Shown here: positions 35,517 to 58,046 of the stretch, in pieces
Numbering within the stretch: position 1 is the stretch's first letter
Layout of the letters: each line of letters opens with the position of its first letter
Assembly (NCBI GenBank): GCA_035610835.1
Contig: CM069449.1
Location: forward strand, 58,196,010 to 58,260,009
Source of the DNA: Ophiura sarsii
Taxonomy: Eukaryota > Echinodermata > Ophiuroidea > Amphilepidida > Ophiuridae
Direction of reading: 5' to 3'
Length of the DNA stretch: 64,000 nt
Made by a program: the position numbers and the translations under genes
The notes under the pieces: model-generated
Database searches by the model: none
Told to the model about the DNA's origin: nothing
Seen by the model: only the letters and a program-made list of their open reading frames with translations

Positions 35517-35915
35517 AGGGACACTAAGAGATGTGTTGGAGGCAGCGCCCTCAATTATGATAAAAACTGAGATTAGTTTATTTTTATAATTGTATTACAT
35601 GTATGAACTTACACCTATAAGGATTAAGAAAAATCAGCTCTCTTTGTACAAGAAAACGTCGATTCAAAAAATGCTTATCCCGCCGGACCAGCATTTTACG
35701 TCCGACAGTATCCCCGTGCAGTACGCGTGATACATAACGCGAACCATATATGCATAGAGGGCGTTTTTCAATAAATAGCGATAATATTGGTTTAATCTAG
35801 TTTTGCTGTGTTTTTTGTTAGTAGAAACAACAATAATGGCGATTTTTAATGTTCATCTTGAATTCTGAAGTAAATTTTTAAACATTTAAACTTTTCAACA
35901 CCACTTAATGTCCCT
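35517..35915. mobile_element. TTAA-flanked MITE, AGGGACACTAAG family
   Basis: TTAA at 35513-35516 and 35916-35919. Ends AGGGACACTAAG and CTTAATGTCCCT. No coding sequence. Related ends occur at 275-371, 38582 and 56763. Confidence 0.75.
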
Positions 35916-36009
35916 TTAAATATGGAGATTCTACGGTTTTCTAATGTAATGCATAAACATGATTAAAATTCATAGCGTAAAAGTCAAGCAAGGGCCCTGT
36001 TAAAAATAA

Positions 36010-36300
36010 GTTGCAGGTTTTCTGAGACACGCTGTGCATTGATTCGACAGGTAACATGATTGGCTCACGCAATACAAAGAATCCAGTTGTGGAGTCATGA
36101 CTTGTTGCCCACCAACTAACCCTTTTTAACAGTTCAATTATTATTCACGCTTGTCACGCCATTTAACAGCAAAACAACAATCCATTGAGTTAACTTCAAG
36201 CAACGAATCTGATTGGTTGTTGCCTGATAAGTTCCTCAATACAAACGCCATAGAAACAGTTGATGATTGGTTTAAAAAATTACCCGTATAGTGTTGGTGT
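36010..36300. repeat. dispersed repeat, inverted relative to 11421-11720
   Basis: An inverted copy of the promoter-like repeat. The CCAAT boxes are partly kept, but the TATA box is changed (GTTAAATGG in place of ATAAATGG). Confidence 0.7.
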
Positions 36301-36338
36301 GGACATGTTTACCTCTGGATCTGTGGTATTTACGAGTA

Positions 36339-36905
36339 CACCGTAAAAAATCATTGTAGAATTTACATGTAAAACACTGTAAAATGATGGGAATATGACA
36401 GTATTTTACCGTTTCTAAAAAATACGGTCAAATACTGTATTTTTCACACTTGATTCTTTAAAGCCATCGTTGACTAAAATGAAAAGTTGAGCTAGTGGCT
36501 TAAGACTTAACATTCTCAACATAATAGCTACACACAACAACAAAAATGACAATTTTTAGACCAAGTCCTAAATTTCATCAATGTTAATTTTACAGGGGTT
36601 TGTTGGCAGATTGGCTGCCAGCCTTTTTACCGTTAATTTTACAACATTTTCAACAAACGCCTGTAAATTTTACTTTGCATTGTAAAAAAAGCAGTAAAAT
36701 ACTGTAAAAGATACAGTATATTGTTTTTTGTGCATTTTTACAGTAATTGGTTTAAGAAACTGTAAAATTTTACATTGTCCCGTTAAATTTGACAGCTATT
36801 TACTGTAAATTTTTACAGTACAATGTAAATTTTACAGGGGTTTGTTGGCAGATTGGCTGCCAGCCTTTTTACCGTTAATTTTACAATATTTTTTTAACAG
36901 TGTAC
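36339..36905. mobile_element. TTTTACAG-rich inverted-repeat element
   Basis: It begins TACACCGTAAAAAA and ends TTTTTTTAACAGTGTA. Internally, a 60-bp block with GGGGTTTGTTGGCAGATTGG occurs twice (36595 and 36837), and TTTTACAGT motifs are dense. Non-coding. Confidence 0.65.
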
Positions 36906-37103
36906 ATGTATATACTTTTTATCAGGACCAAGTATGGAATTGGCTCATCGTAGATTAAGGCGCCACCAGCTATAGGTCAAATTATGGCATGAATTGTATT
37001 TTTGGGAAAAAGTAAAATCGAAAAACTTAATAAAAGTAAATGTCCCCGCCATGGTGCTTGACATGAAGTTGGCCTAGTTGTATAGTGAATAGGCTCAATA
37101 TAG

Positions 37104-37464
37104 CAGTGGCGTAGCCAGAGGGGGGGCGAGGGGGGCGATCGCCCCCCCCCCCCCCCAATATTGACGTCGTGTCGGTTGAGATTGGCACTGTCGGTTCATT
37201 TGACCAGAGGAATTATGTGATTATGATGGTCAAAAGTACACATATGAAAAATTTTCGCGCGCTACGCGCGCATAACAGTCACCTAAATGCAATATTCGTT
37301 GGTACAAGCTTGTTTAGAGCCAAAACGTACCTCAATCGTGCCAAAAATAGGTGTAAAGTCAAAAATATTCGCGCGCTACGCGCGCATGTCTTCACTCGAA
37401 ACAATCTTGTCGGTTCATTTTCAGTTCTCGCCCCCCAAATATGAATACCCTGGCTACGCCACTG
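37104..37464. mobile_element. hAT-like MITE with 8-bp target duplication
   Basis: Ends CAGTGGCGTAGCCAG and CTGGCTACGCCACTG. Flanked by CAATATAG at 37096-37103 and 37465-37472. The paralogous right copy near 55726 has the uninterrupted ACTCAATAGTGTGCGCCC. An 8-bp duplication with CAGTGG-type ends fits the hAT superfamily. Inside, the palindrome GCGCGCTACGCGCGC occurs twice (37257, 37371). No transposase. Confidence 0.9.
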
Positions 37465-37490
37465 CAATATAGTGCGCCCTTTTACCTTAA

Positions 37491-37690
37491 AAGGGGGTTG
37501 TCAAGTGTCAGGAATAGCCTCCGTGAAACTGCCGTAACTTCGTCATTATTTATATAATCCATATAAAAATATACATTTTCTTGAAGGGAAGGGTTCAATA
37601 AATCTAACTAAGAACATGAAATTGAACTAAAAAGGATCATTTTTGGAGAAAATCATAAAAACCCTGAATATGTACCTATTTTTTAGTTCT
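37491..37690. mobile_element. T1-family left end, solo
   Basis: After TTAA (37487-37490) the sequence AAGGGGGTTGTCAAGTGTCA and the following 190 bp match the left end of T1 at 14579. No right end was found nearby. The paralogous copy begins at 55746. Confidence 0.7.
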
Positions 37691-38577
37691 GTCGGTGTTA
37701 GATAAATTCACTGGTTTGTATTTTGGTAGTAAAAGTGTGGTATTGGTAATGTAATACACGTTGGGACAAATATCAAATGAGACTTAGTTACTTTTGTTAC
37801 AACAGTTTAATATAAATAGTTAATAACCATAAATAATATAAAAATAAAACATTATCTTTGTTTTACGCTTATGCAGGCGTCAATGGGGATCTTGAACCTA
37901 CCCTCCTCAAGCCTCCACCATTTGAGGGGTGAATAGCCAACTAATCGTTTACTAACTTTTAAAAAATACCGGTGAATCTTGACCTAATAACATTTAAGGA
38001 GAGGTGAATCTTCAACTAGCTACTCATTTGAAGAGGTGAATCTTTACCTTAATCTTTGCCTTTTACGCATTTGTTTTATGGGCTTGTAAAGCACCGACAA
38101 GATGACCCACATAATAATGGAGCACGTATTTAGTTGTGTGCGCCTTAATTCATTCTATGCTCTAACCACATCACCTCTTACCCATACCCACACCCACCCC
38201 TCGCATCCAATTCAAAACATCACACAATAAATCACCTCCCCCTTCTGGTCTTTAGACACCCCTAGCTCTAGACAGAAGGCTGGAATTCAAACCATCGATC
38301 GTCCAAATGTCGAGGTTATTTAGTGGTGTGCGCCCGTAATTCCTTCAAGGCTCTAACCACATCACCCGATACCAAACCCACACCCACTCATTGCACCCAA
38401 TTCAAAACTTCACCCAAAATTCCAAAAACTTTATAAACCACACCCAATTCAAAACATCACCCAAACACTTTTTAAGTGTTGTGCGCCTTTAATATCCTTA
38501 GGCTCTAAATACATCACCCCAATGCCAAATTAATTCAGAACATCACCCAAACACTTATTCACATCACTTAAAGGGGC
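37691..38577. repeat. repeat block with GTGCGCC...CTCTAACCACATCACC units
   Basis: Three diverged units begin near 38130, 38317 and 38470. Each has TGTGCGCC, then GGCTCTAAC, then ACATCACCC with AATTCAAAACATCACCC. No gene is seen. Mirrored at 56360-56760. Confidence 0.65.
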
Positions 38578-38581
38578 ATTG

Positions 38582-38935
38582 AGAGATGTATTGATACTGA
38601 ATGAGCAAATTACGTAAAGATAATCATCAACATAGCCCAAATACAAAATGTCATACAATTCCGACATCGCCTTCATGCCAAACTAAGTAAATGACGGCAC
38701 TTCCGGTTTGATATTTGCCGCGAAAGTCCGTGAGTAACACGTAGCATAACTTCCAAATTCGGCACCTTAGTATCTATATGATCATATCGAAACTAAGAAA
38801 ATCATGAAATTTTATCATATGATCAACAGCGAATGTTGGTAAACTGTTTTAGATGCCTTAGTATTACTTTGATGCAAAAAAAATGATTTCCAGAATAATT
38901 GAGGGCGCACTCACTCCCATACGTTAGAGGACCAT
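38582..38935. mobile_element. TTAA MITE, AGGGGCATT family, right end lost
   Basis: TTAA at 38578-38581, then AGGGGCATTGAGAGATG. The right end present at 57128-57146 is missing here, so this copy has a deletion. Confidence 0.7.
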
Positions 38936-39054
38936 TAGAGGTAGGCCGTTTAGCTGGTGTTGATTCCGTTGTGATATAAACAACTTAACTGTGAACCCGG
39001 AATTACATCTCAACCGCGAACCCAGAATTACATGCGTTCAAGCATGACGCTTAA

Positions 39055-39691
39055 AGGGGGGTGGACCGTCAGCTTAGCCTCCGTAAAACTGATGTAACTC
39101 CTTCATTATTCATTTAATCTATATAAAAGTATACATTTTCTGAGGGAAAGGGTTCAATGAATCCAACCATGAACATGTTATTTGACCCATTTTAGGTTCG
39201 TGCTCAGATAACTCAAAATATATTTTGTCAAATTTTGTCATACTAGTTTTATTATAATCCTAATAAAATTCCCTAGGAGGCGTATTTTTTATTTTTTATT
39301 ATCTTATTTATTTTTTGAATTATAATTAAAATAGACCAAAAAGTGCCAAAAAACGTGATTTTGTACCTCCAAAAAAAAATCAAATTTTTGGCTCTTTTTG
39401 GTCCATAATTCAAAAATAAATAAGATAATAATTTCATTAGGATTATAATAAAACTAGTATGACAACATTTGACAAAATATATTTTGAGTTATCGTGCACG
39501 AACCTAAAGTGAGTCAAAAACATGTTTTTTATATTTTTTTCCAAAATGGTCAATTTCATTTTCATGGTTGGATTCATTGAACCTTTTCCTTCAAGAAAAT
39601 GTACATTTTAATATAGATTAAATGAATAATGAAGAAGTTACGGCAGTTTTACGGAGGCTATACCTGAGAGTCCACCCCCCCCCCCCCCCCC
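39055..39691. mobile_element. TTAA-flanked fold-back element with about 150-bp arms
   Basis: TTAA at 39051-39054 and 39692-39695. It starts AGGGGGGTGGA and ends TCCACCCCC. The arms share TAGCCTCCGTAAAACTG and AAAGGGTTCAATGAATCCAA with their complements, and they resemble the subterminal part of T1. Paralogue at 57299-57956. Confidence 0.85.
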
Positions 39692-40120
39692 TTAAACTAA
39701 CCAGACAAAGGCGCGTAGTTCTAACGTGCAACTTTAAAGAGTGACACATTGATCAATTATGACATTCAAGTATCATTGTATATAGATCAAAATAAAAATA
39801 AATTAGATATGAATGATGACCCTTGAATTCGTCATCATGTGACCATAAGACTTAGCTAAGCATATAGAAACATTTCAATGACCACATGGTCATTTGAATT
39901 CACCGCCTCCTCTCAATTGAAAATTATGACCTTAACTGATGAAATGTACTGCGGCTAAAGGTTGAATCGACTTGAGGTTTTCCGTGTTATGGATTAGCTG
40001 CCATCTTATCGAGAATTTAATATGTGTTTCCCGGATATGTTTAAGATTTTCCGAAAGAAACCTGTTTCATTATTATATACATGTCGTAGCTAGCTATAGC
40101 TATTATCAGTCAGCTGTAGA

Positions 40121-40755
40121 ACGGGGCCCCGTTTCAATTGAGGGCGCTCTATTTAGTGACGCACTGCCGTCATTTTTTACACGGCGATTCATCAAGTGAC
40201 GGAAGTCCGTCGCCCGCCGGAATACGAACAAAAACCACTTTTCAATAGAGGGCGGGCTTGGTAACGGGACTGCGTTTCCAAGGGAACGGCCTCACGTCAG
40301 TTATTTTCAAAATTCATAAAAAGCCGATTTTTCCGATTTTAAACAACGAAATAACTCTCTTATCACAGAGATAACCGTTACAAAGGCATCACTTCTGAAT
40401 ACTATAGGGCTTATATTTTAATGTAAAAATTATCACACTTACCCGAAAAATTCTATAAAATGGTGTAATCTCGTTTAGAAAATGGTGGTCTCATCGCAGC
40501 AAACCGGTCAAAAAAGACATAATTTTAGCTTGTGTCGTGTTATGTTGGGGGTCAAAGGTGAAATTAAATCATCGAACTGGATGTCGCATGGAGTTTTGGT
40601 ACCTTATGCAGCCCTCAAATCGATGGATAGTTACTTTTTATGCAGATAATTGGGGGTAAAAGTCGAAAATTCAATCATTGCGCAAATTGACGGGTGTGCG
40701 TTACCTTGGTTACGTACACCCGTCGTTTTAGAGCGCCCTCAATTGAAACGGGGCT
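40121..40755. mobile_element. inverted-repeat element, left copy only
   Basis: The start, GGGGCCCCGTTTCAATTGAG followed by GGCGCTCTA, has its complement at 40729-40755. It is absent from the paralogous position in the right copy. Non-coding. Confidence 0.75.
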
Positions 40756-41103
40756 CTTGTTATTTCTTGTTATAGTCGGTGATGTTTCATTGTTATTTTA
40801 CTATTTATTATGAATAATTATACATAGGCCTACAGCCAATCCATACAGAAGCTTAGTTTCATACTAATTTAAAATTATTTCGCGGGATGAGCGGAACCAC
40901 CGGTATACTTAATTACCGTGGTTACTTTTATTTAAATGACATGGGCCTATATAACAAACACAATATCACCATGTACACTGAGACCATCCCCCGCCTCACC
41001 AAAATTTCAACTGAGTAATACGATTGCATAAGTGTTTATTTAAATATCCGAGAAAGTCTACATCCGACGGTGTGTCTGATGGAGTGTAATCACGTGACTT
41101 AAA

Positions 41104-52016
<10,913 letters not shown>

Positions 52017-52208
52017 CTAAGAAAAGAAGAAAAATTCTGAGTTTGTATTATATTCGATGTATTTTATTTGTTACTGAAAATGTAAATACTCCTTATCAGG
52101 GAAGCTATACATGAGGAAAATATTTCTGGTGAGAGACCACGTCAAGACTGAATGCTAAAAGTCACACTTTTAGTCTTAATGGTAGGCTACCTCTTTCTTA
52201 AATAAAGA

Positions 52209-52373
52209 TATTGAATTGTCAATCTTAAAGATTGTGCTGAGGGAAAGATCTTTTAAAAAGATTGAAAATGTTCAATCTAATAGAGTGAAATTTCAGTCCG
52301 ATATATTAAAATTTCACTCTATTAGATTGAATATTCCCATCAGCACAATCTTTAAGATTGACTTTTCAATCTT
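52209..52373. repeat. 165-bp nested hairpin
   Basis: Outer arms share CAATCTTAAAGATTGTGCTG with the complement. Inner arms share TTCAATCTAATAGAGTGAAA. It lies just upstream of the RTK exon at 52016. Confidence 0.85.
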
Positions 52374-52382
52374 TTGATTTAA

Positions 52383-52698
52383 GGTTGGTGTCAACCCAAA
52401 AAATGTGAAAAATAGAGAGCGCCGTAACTTTTAAACTATAACTGTGATGAATGTCAAAGTATACATTATGGAATGGAAATGAGTCAGAGATTCCATTTTT
52501 TATATCAAATTTCACTAAAAATTGCGATTTTTGACAAAATTTTTAAAAATGCTAAAATTTGCTAGAAACCATGTTAAGACAAAACTATAGGAGCGGTATT
52601 TTAAATTTTTATTTTGACCAAAAAGTGCAAAAAAACCTGTTATAGTTTAAAAGTTACGGCACTCTCTATTTTTTACATTTTTTGGGTTGACACCAACC
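52383..52698. mobile_element. TTAA-flanked fold-back, GGTTGGTGTCAACCC family
   Basis: TTAA at 52379-52382 and 52699-52702. Ends GGTTGGTGTCAACCCAAAAA and its complement. Arms of about 60 bp include CGTAACTTTTAAACTATAAC. Non-coding. Confidence 0.9.
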
Positions 52699-53047
52699 TT
52701 AAGAGAGTATACAAAGGTAGGATTTCGTGAAAACTAGGAATTCCTTTATATTCAGCTGAAATAACTCGGACGTGTTGTGTTATAGTTAATACTTCATCGG
52801 CCCCACATACACACATACCCAAACCCACGGGTTAGTCTACTCGTTATACAGGAAAATGCGCTGCTATCACATCAAATAACCCATAGGTTCGACTTCTACG
52901 GTTTTATTCTTTGAAAGAGTGTCCATCACAATCAACAGACATGTAGATTCCGAAATAAATGTTGAACACGTGCACTAATTTTACAATTACTTGGTTCAGT
53001 TTTAAATCGGTTGTAAGCCTTCCCAAAGTTGACGTCCAATTGAAGAC

Positions 53048-53147
53048 NNNNNNNNNNNNNNNNNNNNNNNNNNNNNNNNNNNNNNNNNNNNNNNNNNNNN
53101 NNNNNNNNNNNNNNNNNNNNNNNNNNNNNNNNNNNNNNNNNNNNNNN
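53048..53147. other. assembly gap of 100 N
   Basis: Exactly 100 N, a conventional placeholder for a gap of unknown length. It lies between the signal-peptide exon and the juxtamembrane exon, where ectodomain and transmembrane exons would be expected. Confidence 0.98.
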
Positions 53148-53382
53148 AAAGTCAGATGCAATCAGTGAAAAATCATGTGTGCTTATGAATATCAAAGCAA
53201 CGGCGAGACACCGAGACCGGTATTTTCTTTTCTTTAATACTTGGGTGCCTTGAGTTACGTGCTCTTTCATGTTCAACAATAAGCCTGTATTGGATAACAA
53301 AAAGCATAAAGGGTGCATGGCAATTGTCGAGAACTATTTAGTATTATATTATGAAAGAACAGCGTCACGACTTCGACATTAA

Positions 53383-53626
53383 CACTTTCCACGCAGCTAT
53401 TACTGAGTTTTACCATACACAAAACTGATTTTTCAGAAACCTTGCACAATATTTAAAGTCTATCTCAACGATTACTGACCCAATACTAGGCATGTTTGTA
53501 CTTATGTCAACGCATTTTTCATGATGATTCCAAATATGGTTATGAAATTCAATAATTTTGACATTTTTTTTTTTTTTAAATGAAAATTTGAATGTCGTCT
53601 GACAGCTGCCTGCCGCGTGGAAAGTG
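53383..53626. mobile_element. TTAA-flanked MITE, CACTTTCCACG family
   Basis: TTAA at 53379-53382 and 53627-53630. Ends CACTTTCCACG and CGTGGAAAGTG. Related copy at 10931-11193. Confidence 0.88.
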
Positions 53627-53907
53627 TTAAGGTGGGTATTGTATATTTTGCTCTGTCTGAAAATATTAAAACGAAACACACGGGCGAAACACACACCCCA
53701 CCTCAACCCCCTAAACCCCGGGCAACTAACACACACACAACTACCAATTGTCGTGAATAATATTACAATATTGCACATTCTAAATTTGAATTGTTGTGGC
53801 ATTGTGACTTGAACTTCAATGATGTTTAACACTTGCAAATTGGGTTTTTTTCTCCTGAAGGTTTCTTTTCTCGTAAACACAATGACCAACTCTACTTTTA
53901 ATGTTTA

Positions 53908-54235
53908 GTATGACTTATAGCACGAGGCAGCGTAGCTGCCGAGTGCTATAAGGAATTAATAGCACTCATCGACAGTGATTATTTTAGTGATGATTTATGT
54001 GGCAGAGCTCTACCCTACACACCAGATACACACCACTTTCACAGTAGGACACCTCTCACTCATTCACTCAGACTTAGACAATCATCTACTAAACACACAC
54101 ACACCAAGTTGGCTAATAATTACAGTGCTGTAATAATCAGGTTATTTACGATGTCAAATTTACAGCATTCCGAAGCTGTACAATAAGTGAAATTTGTGAA
54201 TTCTGGATTGGCTGTGTATGTGCTATTAATGGACT
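53908..54235. repeat. inverted repeat partner B (GAGTGCTATAAGG family)
   Basis: An inverted copy of 48970-49311, with the same palindromic end and TGGCTGTGTATGTGCTATTA at the other end. Confidence 0.85.
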
Positions 54236-54814
54236 TAGGGTATGCGATGTAATGCTAAATAATTTAATGCATATCATGGTATAACATCGCGATCAAATTA
54301 TGCACAGGGTGTGCTTGCTTATAGACTGCCCCTTTTAAGAATATGGAAAATAGATTTTCTTTTTCTTCAAAAATCATCTAAAATAAACGAATGAATTTAA
54401 AATTTCCTAAATATAGGTTTAGTCGGCAGATACTAAATGAAAAACTGGCAACATAAATATCTTGTCTACGTTGTGTGCAAAAATACCACCTAAAGGCTTT
54501 CAAAATTACCTGCGTTATTTAATTAAGACACTCTGTATCACAAACATAATCATTGCAATTATTCGAAATAATTATCTCTATAATGTAGGCTACACTCTTT
54601 TTCTTGATTAGTCAAATTGTCCGTGTCATTTCTTTTAGACACATGTTTGTGTTACACTGATCAATTTATTGGTCGTTATGCGTCTGATATGAGTTGTAAA
54701 AACTCAGTCGCCAACCAGTTGTTGATGCTTTAAAATGTATATACATGTTTCGAAATCGACCATTACGAAAAGCTATTAAGAAAAGGTCTATTAAAACAAT
54801 AATAATACTCTTAC

Positions 54815-54931
54815 CAGTAACTGCACTAGTTTGTCTGCGGTAGTTTTCTCTGCAGCTGGAGAACCCTGTACAACGTACACGATGGCAACCAATGGGACAA
54901 ATAGAAGAGGTAACACCATCCAACCTTTCAT
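54815..54931 (-). CDS. signal-peptide exon (candidate first exon of RTK copy 1)
   Basis: Starts ATG at 54931 and reads MKGWMVLPLLFVPLVAIVYV then VQGSPAAEK to LVQLL, followed by donor GTAAGA at 54814; 39 codons, phase 0. A lysine, a long hydrophobic core and a small-residue end (QGSPA) form a typical secretory signal. It lies 2.8 kb upstream of the first kinase exon on the same strand, so it is a natural first exon for the receptor. It could instead belong to another secreted protein whose later exons lie in the gap. No ectodomain exon was recognised in between. Confidence 0.7.
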
Positions 54932-55133
54932 GATGATAGACGATATGGATTCGGTTGACTTGTGCAAAGAAATGAATATATTTGGTCAAGAGTCATCTGC
55001 GGCAAAGGATACTAAGCCTCCCATTTATTTACTACATGTAGTGTGTGCAAAGCGTGTGTAAGGCGTGGTTCAAGTACAGCGTGTCCCAGAGAAAACCTGC
55101 AACTTTAGTTTGACGGAACTTTATATACACCTA

Positions 55134-55400
55134 GCACATAAAGTCCCTGACCAGGTTCTTTGAGGTTGGCTCATTCAAAATATATTATCGGTACCAAAAA
55201 TCTGAGATGTACATTAAATGAGCAAATTTCTTCTTCGCAGTTTGATACCTCATTCAACAAAATCGAATGGATACTTTTAAAGTTATGGCGATTTCAATGA
55301 CCGCGCATAACAAAAGCAAAGTTGCACTATAGGTATTATAGGAAATCATTGATTTGTGATAACTGTGTGTTTCCTATAATACCTAGTGCAACTTTTGCTG
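55134..55400. mobile_element. fold-back element, truncated copy 3
   Basis: Left arm complete from TATACACCTAGCAC. The right arm is cut after about 35 bp, where it joins the TCACGCC part of another repeat. Confidence 0.8.
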
Positions 55401-55440
55401 TCACGCCATTTAACAGCAAAACAACAATCCATTGAGTTAA

Positions 55441-55656
55441 CTTACACAACAAGAGGTGCCACGCCCCGGGTTTGAACCCACGACCTCTCGGTTACAAGTC
55501 CAACGCTCTACCAAGTGAGCCACGGGGGAGCTATTCTGGGCGAGTGTATTCGCCCAGCTATGTAGCCCGGGGCCATTATTTCACCCAAAAACCTCAGCGG
55601 CAGGTGGAACCGACAGACTGGGAAATGGGATTTCATGGGGTGTGGGGCTGTAAGGG
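55441..55656 (-). mobile_element. tRNA-containing TTAA element, copy 3, truncated
   Basis: It ends GTAAGGG before TTAA (55657-55660). The paralogous site at 37027-37030 is empty. The other end is cut. The minus-strand core reads GCTCACTTGGTAGAGCG...GGTTCAAACCC, with TGT in the anticodon position in a proper CTTGTAA loop, closest to tRNA-Thr, unlike GCC in the other two copies. Confidence 0.75.
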
Positions 55657-56762
55657 TTAATAAAAGTAAATGTCCCCGCCATGGTGCTTGACATGAAGTT
55701 GGCATAGTTGTATTAGTGAATAGACTCAATAGTGTGCGCCCTTAAGGGGGTTGTCAAGTGTCAGGAATAGCCTCCGTAAAACTGCCGTAACTTCGTCATA
55801 TATAATCCATATAAAAATATACATTTTCTTGAAGGGAAGGGTTCAATAAATCTAACTGAGAACATGAAATTGCACTAAAAAGGACCATTTTTGGAGAAAA
55901 TCATACAAAACCTGAATTTTCACCTATTTTTTAGTTCCGTCGGTGTTAGATAAATTCACTGATTTGTATTTTGGTAGTAAAAGTGTGGTATTGGTAATGA
56001 ACGCTGAGACAAAGATCAAATGAGACTTAGTTGCTTTTGTTACAACAGTTTAATATAAATAGTTAATGACCATAAATAATATAAAAATAAAACATTATTG
56101 TTTACGCTTATGCAGGCGTCAATGGGACCTTGAACCTACCCTTCTCAAGCCTCCACCATTTGTGGGGTGAATAGCCAACTAATCGTTTACTAACTTTTAA
56201 AAAATACCGGTGAATCTTGACCTAACAAAATTTAAGGAGCGGTGAATCTTCAACTAACTACTCATTTGAAGGGGTGAATCTTTACCTTAATCTTTGCCTT
56301 TTACGCATTTTTTTATGGGCTTGTAAAGCACCGACAAGATGACCCACATAATAATGGAGCACGTATTTAGTTGTGTGCGCCCTTAATTTCATTCTATGCT
56401 CTAACCACATCCCCTCTTACCCACCCCCACACCCACCCCTCGCATCCAATTCAAAACATCACACAATAAATCACCTCCCCCTCCTGGTCTTTAGACACCC
56501 CTAGCTCTAGACAGAAGGCTGGAATTCAAACCATCGTCCAATGTCGAGGTTATTTAGTGGTGTGCGCCCTTCTAGGCTCTAACCACATCACCCGATACCC
56601 ACACCACACCCACTCATTGCACCCAATTCAAAACATCACCCAAACACTTATTAAGTGTTGTGCGCCTTTAATCCCCTTAGGCTCTAAATACATCACCCCA
56701 AAGCCACCCCTTGCACCAAATGAATTCAGAACATCACCCAAACACTTATCCACATCACTTAA

Positions 56763-57146
56763 AGGGGCATTAAGAGATGTATCGATATACTGAATGAGCA
56801 AATTACGTAAAGATAACATAGCCCAAATCCAAAATGTTATACAATTCCGACATCGCCTTCATCATGTTCATGCCAAACTAAGCAAATAACGGCACTTCCG
56901 GGTTGAGATTTGCCGCGAAAGTACGTGAGTAAAACGTAGCATAACTTCCGAATTCGGCACCTCAGTTTCGATATGATCATATCGAAACTAAGAAAATCAT
57001 GACATTTTATCATATGATAAACGGCGAATGTTGGTAAACTGTTTTAGATGTTAGTTAGTATATGCCTAAGTATTACTTTGATGCCAAAAAAACTGATTTC
57101 CAGGATAATTGAGGGCGCACTCCCATACGTATCTCTCAATGCCCCT
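56763..57146. mobile_element. TTAA-flanked MITE, AGGGGCATT family, intact
   Basis: TTAA at 56759-56762 and 57147-57150. Ends AGGGGCATTAAGAGATG and CTCTCAATGCCCCT. Its paralogue at 38582 lacks the right end. Confidence 0.85.
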
Positions 57147-57298
57147 TTAACGTAACGTGACGTGACGTGGCATGACCATTAGAGGTAAGCCGTTTAGCTG
57201 GTGTTGATTTCGCTGTGATATAAACAACTAAACTGCGAGCCCGGAATTACATCTCAATCGCGAACCCAAAATTACATGCGTTCAAGCATGACGCTTAA

Positions 57299-57922
57299 AG
57301 GGGGGTGTGGACCCTCAGCTTAGCGTCCGTAAAACTGATGTAACTCCTTCATTATTCATTTAATCTATATAAACGTATACATTTTGAACCCAACCATGAA
57401 CATGAAATTGACCATTTTGGAAAAAATATAAAAAACATGTTATTTGACCCATTTTAGGTTCGTGCAAGATAACTCAAAATATATTTTTACAAATTTTGTC
57501 ATACTAGTTTTATTAGAATCCTAATAAAATTCCCTAGGAGGCGTATTTTTTATATTTTTATTATCTCATTTATTTTTTTAATTATAGATCAAAAAGTGCC
57601 AAAAAACGTGATTTTGTACCTCCAAAATCGTGAAAATCACATTTTTGGCTCTTATAATTCATAAATAAACAAGATAATAATTTTATTAGGATTATAATAA
57701 AACTAGTATGACAACATTTGACAAAATATATTTTGAGTTATCGTGCACGAATCTAAAATCGGTCAAAAAAATGTTTTTTTATAATTGTTTCCAAAATGTT
57801 CAATTTCATGTTCATGGTTGGATTCATTGAACCTTTTCCTGCAAGAAAATGTACACTTCTATTTACATTAAATGAATAATGAAGAAGTTCTGCAGTTTTA
57901 CGGAGGCTATACCTGAGAGTCC

Positions 57923-57956
<34 letters not shown>
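57299..57956. mobile_element. TTAA-flanked fold-back, right copy
   Basis: Paralogue of 39055-39691. TTAA at 57295-57298 and 57957-57960. The poly(C) end is longer here. Confidence 0.85.
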
Positions 57957-58046
57957 TTAAACTAACCAGGCAAAGGCGCGTAGTTCTAACGTGCAAATTT
58001 AAAGAGTGACACATTGATCAATTATGACATTCAAGTATCATTCTTA

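Noticed and set aside
52904..53047. Possible ectodomain exon on the minus strand next to the gap
   Set aside because: A frame runs into the N gap, but no splice acceptor, domain or transmembrane segment could be supported.
54666..54814. Continuation of the signal-peptide frame past 54815
   Set aside because: A consensus GTAAGA donor lies at 54814 in the signal-peptide frame. The longer frame overlapping here is in another phase and lacks a signal peptide.
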